Source: Cyclobacteriaceae bacterium YHN15 (GTDB lineage Bacteria; Bacteroidota; Bacteroidia; Cytophagales; Cyclobacteriaceae). From it: a stretch of 64,000 nt of DNA. The notes beneath the pieces were generated by a model that had not been told where the DNA came from, did not search any database, and saw only the letters and a list, made by a program, of their open reading frames with translations. Location: assembly GCA_003797895.1 (NCBI GenBank), contig RKQB01000002.1:62001-126000 (forward strand). Reading direction: 5' to 3'. Below, in pieces: positions 61,780 to 64,000 of the stretch. The position numbers were made by a program, and so were the translations under genes. The number at the start of each line of letters is the position of its first letter. Within the stretch, counting starts at the first letter, position 1.

Positions 61780-61966
61780 TTATTTTGGTAATAAAACCGC
61801 ATCAATTACATGAACAATCCCATTGCTACCGGATAGATCTGCTGCTACCACAGTAGCATTATTTATCATTACCTTCTTTAATGGAAACAGTCAATTCCTG
61901 TCCCTGCAGGGTAGTTATTACCTGCCTAGCATAAACAAGCATTTCCCCATTTAGTTTAAATGAGCA
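61780..61966 (-). pseudogene. Fasciclin (FAS1) domain remnant, truncated and frameshifted
   Basis: The minus strand encodes the last strands of a FAS1 domain in two frames. One frame reads KLNGEMLVYARQVITTLQGQ and on to ELTVSIKE (61874-61957). The next frame continues [19 protein letters not shown] and [12 protein letters not shown] to a TAA at 61780-61782. The break is near 61870-61876. Upstream text stops at a TGA (61967-61969), so the N-terminal two thirds are gone. The match to the conserved FAS1 C-terminal motif (N-A-x-V-x-x-A-D, then H-V-I-D-x-V-L-L-P) is strong. It is a decayed adhesion-type gene. Confidence 0.75.
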
Positions 61967-61996
61967 TCAATTAATGGATCGCCGCTAAAAAATAGA

Positions 61997-62004
61997 TACT
62001 TTTG
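61997..62004 (+). promoter_or_regulatory. -7 box upstream of rlmF
   Basis: TACTTTTG is a full TAnnTTTG match 22 bp before the ATG at 62027. A TGG rather than TTTG lies at the -33 position. The box follows the fasciclin remnant. Confidence 0.4.
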
Positions 62005-62026
62005 TACATATCCCTGCAGATGATTG

Positions 62027-62944
62027 ATGCCTAAAGAGAAAAGAATACATGCTCCTGTCAAATCTGGTCTTCATCCCAGAAATTTGCACCGGGAAAGGTA
62101 TGATTTTGAGTTGCTGACAGAGAGCTTACCTGAACTGAAGGCTTTTGTGATTACCAATAAATTTGGGGATACTTCCATTGATTTTTTTGATCCTAAGGCC
62201 GTTATCTCGCTCAATAAAGCCCTCTTAAAACAATACTACAATATTGACTGGTGGTCAATACCTGAAAATTACCTTTGTCCTCCCATCCCTGGAAGGGCGG
62301 ATTATATACATTATGCGGCAGACCTGATTGCGGCGAATCCCGGTCAAATTCCACAACAGGTCAAATGCCTGGACATCGGGGTAGGGGCCAATTGCATTTA
62401 TCCCATCATCGGTCATCAAGTATATGAATGGACCTTTGTCGGGTCTGATATTGATCTGAAGGCCATTGCGGCTGCACAAAAAATAGTAGCAAACAATCCT
62501 TCACTTAAAGAACATATTTCGCTAAGACATCAAAGCAATCCCAAAAATATATTCGCCGGAATCATCCTGGAAGGAGAGTTTTTTGACCTCAGCATTTGCA
62601 ATCCGCCCTTTCATGCCTCTTCTAAGGAAGCATGGGCCAGTAGCATCCGGAAACTCAGTAACCTGAAAGGTAAGAAGGTAAAAGAAGTCACCTTGAACTT
62701 TGGCGGGCAAAGCAATGAACTCTGGTGTGATGGTGGGGAATTGAAGTTCCTTACCAATATGATTTTTGAAAGCAGGAGATTTGGTAGGCAATGCCGCTGG
62801 TTTACAAGCCTTGTTTCCAAAGAAGCAAACCTGCCAGAACTCTACAAAATCCTGGACAAGGTTCATGTAAAATCCATAAAAACCATTGAAATGAGCCAGG
62901 GCAATAAAATCAGCAGGATTTTGGCATGGAGTTTTTTGGGTTAG
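62027..62944 (+). CDS. rlmF: 23S rRNA (adenine(1618)-N(6))-methyltransferase
   Basis: I start at ATG 62027 (305 residues); the adjoining TTG at 62024 would add only one residue. Family text is clear: KSGLHPRNLHRERYDFELL (about residues 13-31), PGRADYIHYAADLI, the S-adenosylmethionine site LDIGVGANCIYPIIG (about 117-131) and the N6-adenine catalytic motif NPPF at 192-195. RlmF methylates A1618 of 23S rRNA. It has its own -7 box and no co-directional close neighbour. Confidence 0.94.
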   Translation: MPKEKRIHAPVKSGLHPRNLHRERYDFELLTESLPELKAFVITNKFGDTSIDFFDPKAVISLNKALLKQYYNIDWWSIPENYLCPPIPGRADYIHYAADLIAANPGQIPQQVKCLDIGVGANCIYPIIGHQVYEWTFVGSDIDLKAIAAAQKIVANNPSLKEHISLRHQSNPKNIFAGIILEGEFFDLSICNPPFHASSKEAWASSIRKLSNLKGKKVKEVTLNFGGQSNELWCDGGELKFLTNMIFESRRFGRQCRWFTSLVSKEANLPELYKILDKVHVKSIKTIEMSQGNKISRILAWSFLG

Positions 62945-63315
62945 TGGGAAAATAGATTCTGAAAGGATTCAATAACACACAAATAATCCTCCTGCTTGAC
63001 CTATTCAGGGATTTTATAGATTACCGAAGATTTTTTGGTTTACATCTGATTTCTAAAAGGCAAATTTTTGGACAGGCAAATTATCCCAACAAGGGTCCTA
63101 AGGGCCACAAAGAGGAATTCTTGGTGCTTCTTTGTTGGCTTTGAGGGACAGAAATTTCTGAGAACTTTTTCATTCATGTTTTATCCCACCAAGTCACGGA
63201 GGGCCACAAAGAGGAATTCTTGGTGTTTCATTGTTGGCATTTTGGGAAAAAATCGGAATAAAACCTACATTTTAAATCCAAGAGGTTTAAATTTAAGCAA
63301 ACCAATGCTACGTCT
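62945..63315. repeat. Intergenic region with a duplicated hairpin-forming sequence
   Basis: GGGCCACAAAGAGGAATTCT followed by TGGTG occurs twice, at 63102-63126 and 63201-63225. The likeness extends left to TTATCCCA (63081 and 63181) and right to TTGTTGGC, giving units of about 60 bp at a 99-100 bp period. CACCAAG at 63187-63193 pairs with CTTGGTG of the second unit, so the unit can fold back. This looks like a dispersed extragenic repeat. No gene is called. Confidence 0.6.
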
Positions 63316-64000
63316 ATGAATCTGCTGATGTTTTTAATGTTTTTTTCGACCATTTACTTTCAGAATCCAGAGAACCCCAAAACTGATCGTCCCAATATCC
63401 TATTTTTAATCGCAGATGATTGGTCCTATCCCCATGCCGGAGTTTATGGAGACCCGATGGTACTTACACCCACTTTCGATAAACTGGCTCAAGAAGGAGT
63501 CCTTTTTTTCAACGCCTATACTGCTTCACCTTCCTGTTCTCCTGCTCGTGCTTCCATCTTAAACGGAAGGTATCCGCACCAAAATGAACAGGGTGGCAAT
63601 CTTTGGTCGGAATGGCCTGCCCAGTTTCCCACTTATGTTTCCCTGCTGGAAGAAGCCGGTTACTTTACAGGATCCACCAGAAAAGGCTGGGGACCGGGCG
63701 ACTTTCAGGTTTCAGGACTTGAGCATAATCCTGCCGGAAAGGCATATGCTGACTTTGAGACTTTTTACAAAGCCAAAGCCGACGGCCAACCCTTTACCTT
63801 TTGGTTTGGCAGTTCCGATCCCCATAGGGAATATGTGGCCAATACAGGGATTCAATCCGGGATGAAGTTGTCAGATGTCACCGTTCCGGAATTTTATCCC
63901 GACCTGGACTGCATACGCAATGATATCCTGGATTATTATTTTGAAGTCGAAAGATTTGACAGGGAATGCGGTCAGATCATCCGTTTTTTAGAAGAAATAG
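63316..64000 (+). CDS. Type I sulfatase (partial, runs off the right edge)
   Basis: The frame is open from ATG 63316 to the window end (228 residues seen). A short hydrophobic start (residues 1-15) may be a signal peptide. RPNILFLIADDWSYPHAG (about 25-42) holds the metal-binding Asp34 and Asp35, and SPSCSPARASILNGRYP (71-87) holds the sulfatase signature C-S-P-A-R with Cys74 as the residue converted to formylglycine. It would remove sulfate from polysaccharides or other sulfate esters. An activating enzyme is not in this window, since the SUMF1-fold domain at 38275-41085 lacks the needed cysteines. Confidence 0.92.
   Translation, partial: MNLLMFLMFFSTIYFQNPENPKTDRPNILFLIADDWSYPHAGVYGDPMVLTPTFDKLAQEGVLFFNAYTASPSCSPARASILNGRYPHQNEQGGNLWSEWPAQFPTYVSLLEEAGYFTGSTRKGWGPGDFQVSGLEHNPAGKAYADFETFYKAKADGQPFTFWFGSSDPHREYVANTGIQSGMKLSDVTVPEFYPDLDCIRNDILDYYFEVERFDRECGQIIRFLEEI

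Noticed and set aside
1..64000. tRNA, rRNA, CRISPR arrays, prophage or complete insertion sequences
   Set aside because: None was seen when reading the intergenic regions: no cloverleaf-like blocks, no regularly spaced repeats and no transposase or integrase genes.

Overview
The window looks like a chromosomal stretch of a member of the Bacteroidota, most likely Cytophagales near Cyclobacteriaceae. That placement is inference. It rests on the gene families seen (a TamL-type lipoprotein, a GLPGLI-family protein, large outer-membrane barrels with an N-terminal carboxypeptidase-regulatory-like domain, a GH172/DUF2961 protein, a DUF2911 protein), on -7 boxes of the form TAnnTTTG, on several TTG and GTG starts without clear Shine-Dalgarno sequences, and on AT-rich DNA. 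I see no rRNA, tRNA, CRISPR array, prophage or complete insertion sequence.

Layout. 1-5.5 kb: a serine hydrolase cut by the window edge, an abutting FAD oxidoreductase plus NAD(P)-binding protein pair, an aldo/keto reductase and a YihY/BrkB membrane protein. 5.5-10.1 kb: a small unknown protein, TamL, an rRNA/tRNA 2'-O-methyltransferase starting 18 bp away on the other strand, and an SBF-like transporter. 10.1-16.3 kb: a two-component system divergent from a GLPGLI-family gene and a large outer-membrane receptor; the divergent spacer carries three TTAACCT repeats at 10 and 21 bp spacing. 16.4-22.7 kb: a SerB-SerA fusion for serine synthesis, a CAT-fold acetyltransferase, a DUF2911 protein, a GhrA-type reductase, a tandem universal stress protein and a TPR protein. 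22.8-33.4 kb: holA, a 995-residue TPR protein and an outer-membrane barrel, then a tightly packed run SPOR-ExbB-ExbD-TonB-folC-trmB. 33.5-35.9 kb: a RES/Xre-type toxin-antitoxin pair behind an 18-bp palindrome, a cysteine-motif protein of unknown function and a GNAT acetyltransferase.

36-48.6 kb: a carbohydrate locus (GH172 lipoprotein followed by a barrel-like protein fused to a SUMF1-fold domain that lacks the formylglycine-generating cysteines), preceded by a cluster of TTCAAT/ATTGAA palindromes; then arfB, an MlaEFD-type lipid transport operon, a small ROK-family kinase, a DUF202 protein and a GH63-type glucosidase. 48.8-59.7 kb, all on the minus strand: two 916-residue tandem paralogous outer-membrane receptors, an SLC13-type carrier with TrkA-C domains and an M14 metallopeptidase. 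59.7-64 kb: a 775-bp AT-rich gap, an AT-rich glycosyltransferase, a strong hairpin terminator, a frameshifted fasciclin-domain remnant, rlmF, a spacer with a repeated hairpin sequence and the start of a Cys-type sulfatase.

How the parts may work together: much of the window serves the cell envelope (TamL, TonB/ExbBD/SPOR, Mla, several outer-membrane barrels) and glycan use (GH172, GH63, ROK kinase, sulfatase). The most distinctive items are the GH172 plus SUMF1-fusion pair with its palindrome cluster, the TTAACCT repeats that probably bind the adjacent OmpR-type regulator, and the SerB-SerA fusion. All functions were assigned by reading motifs; no database search was possible.
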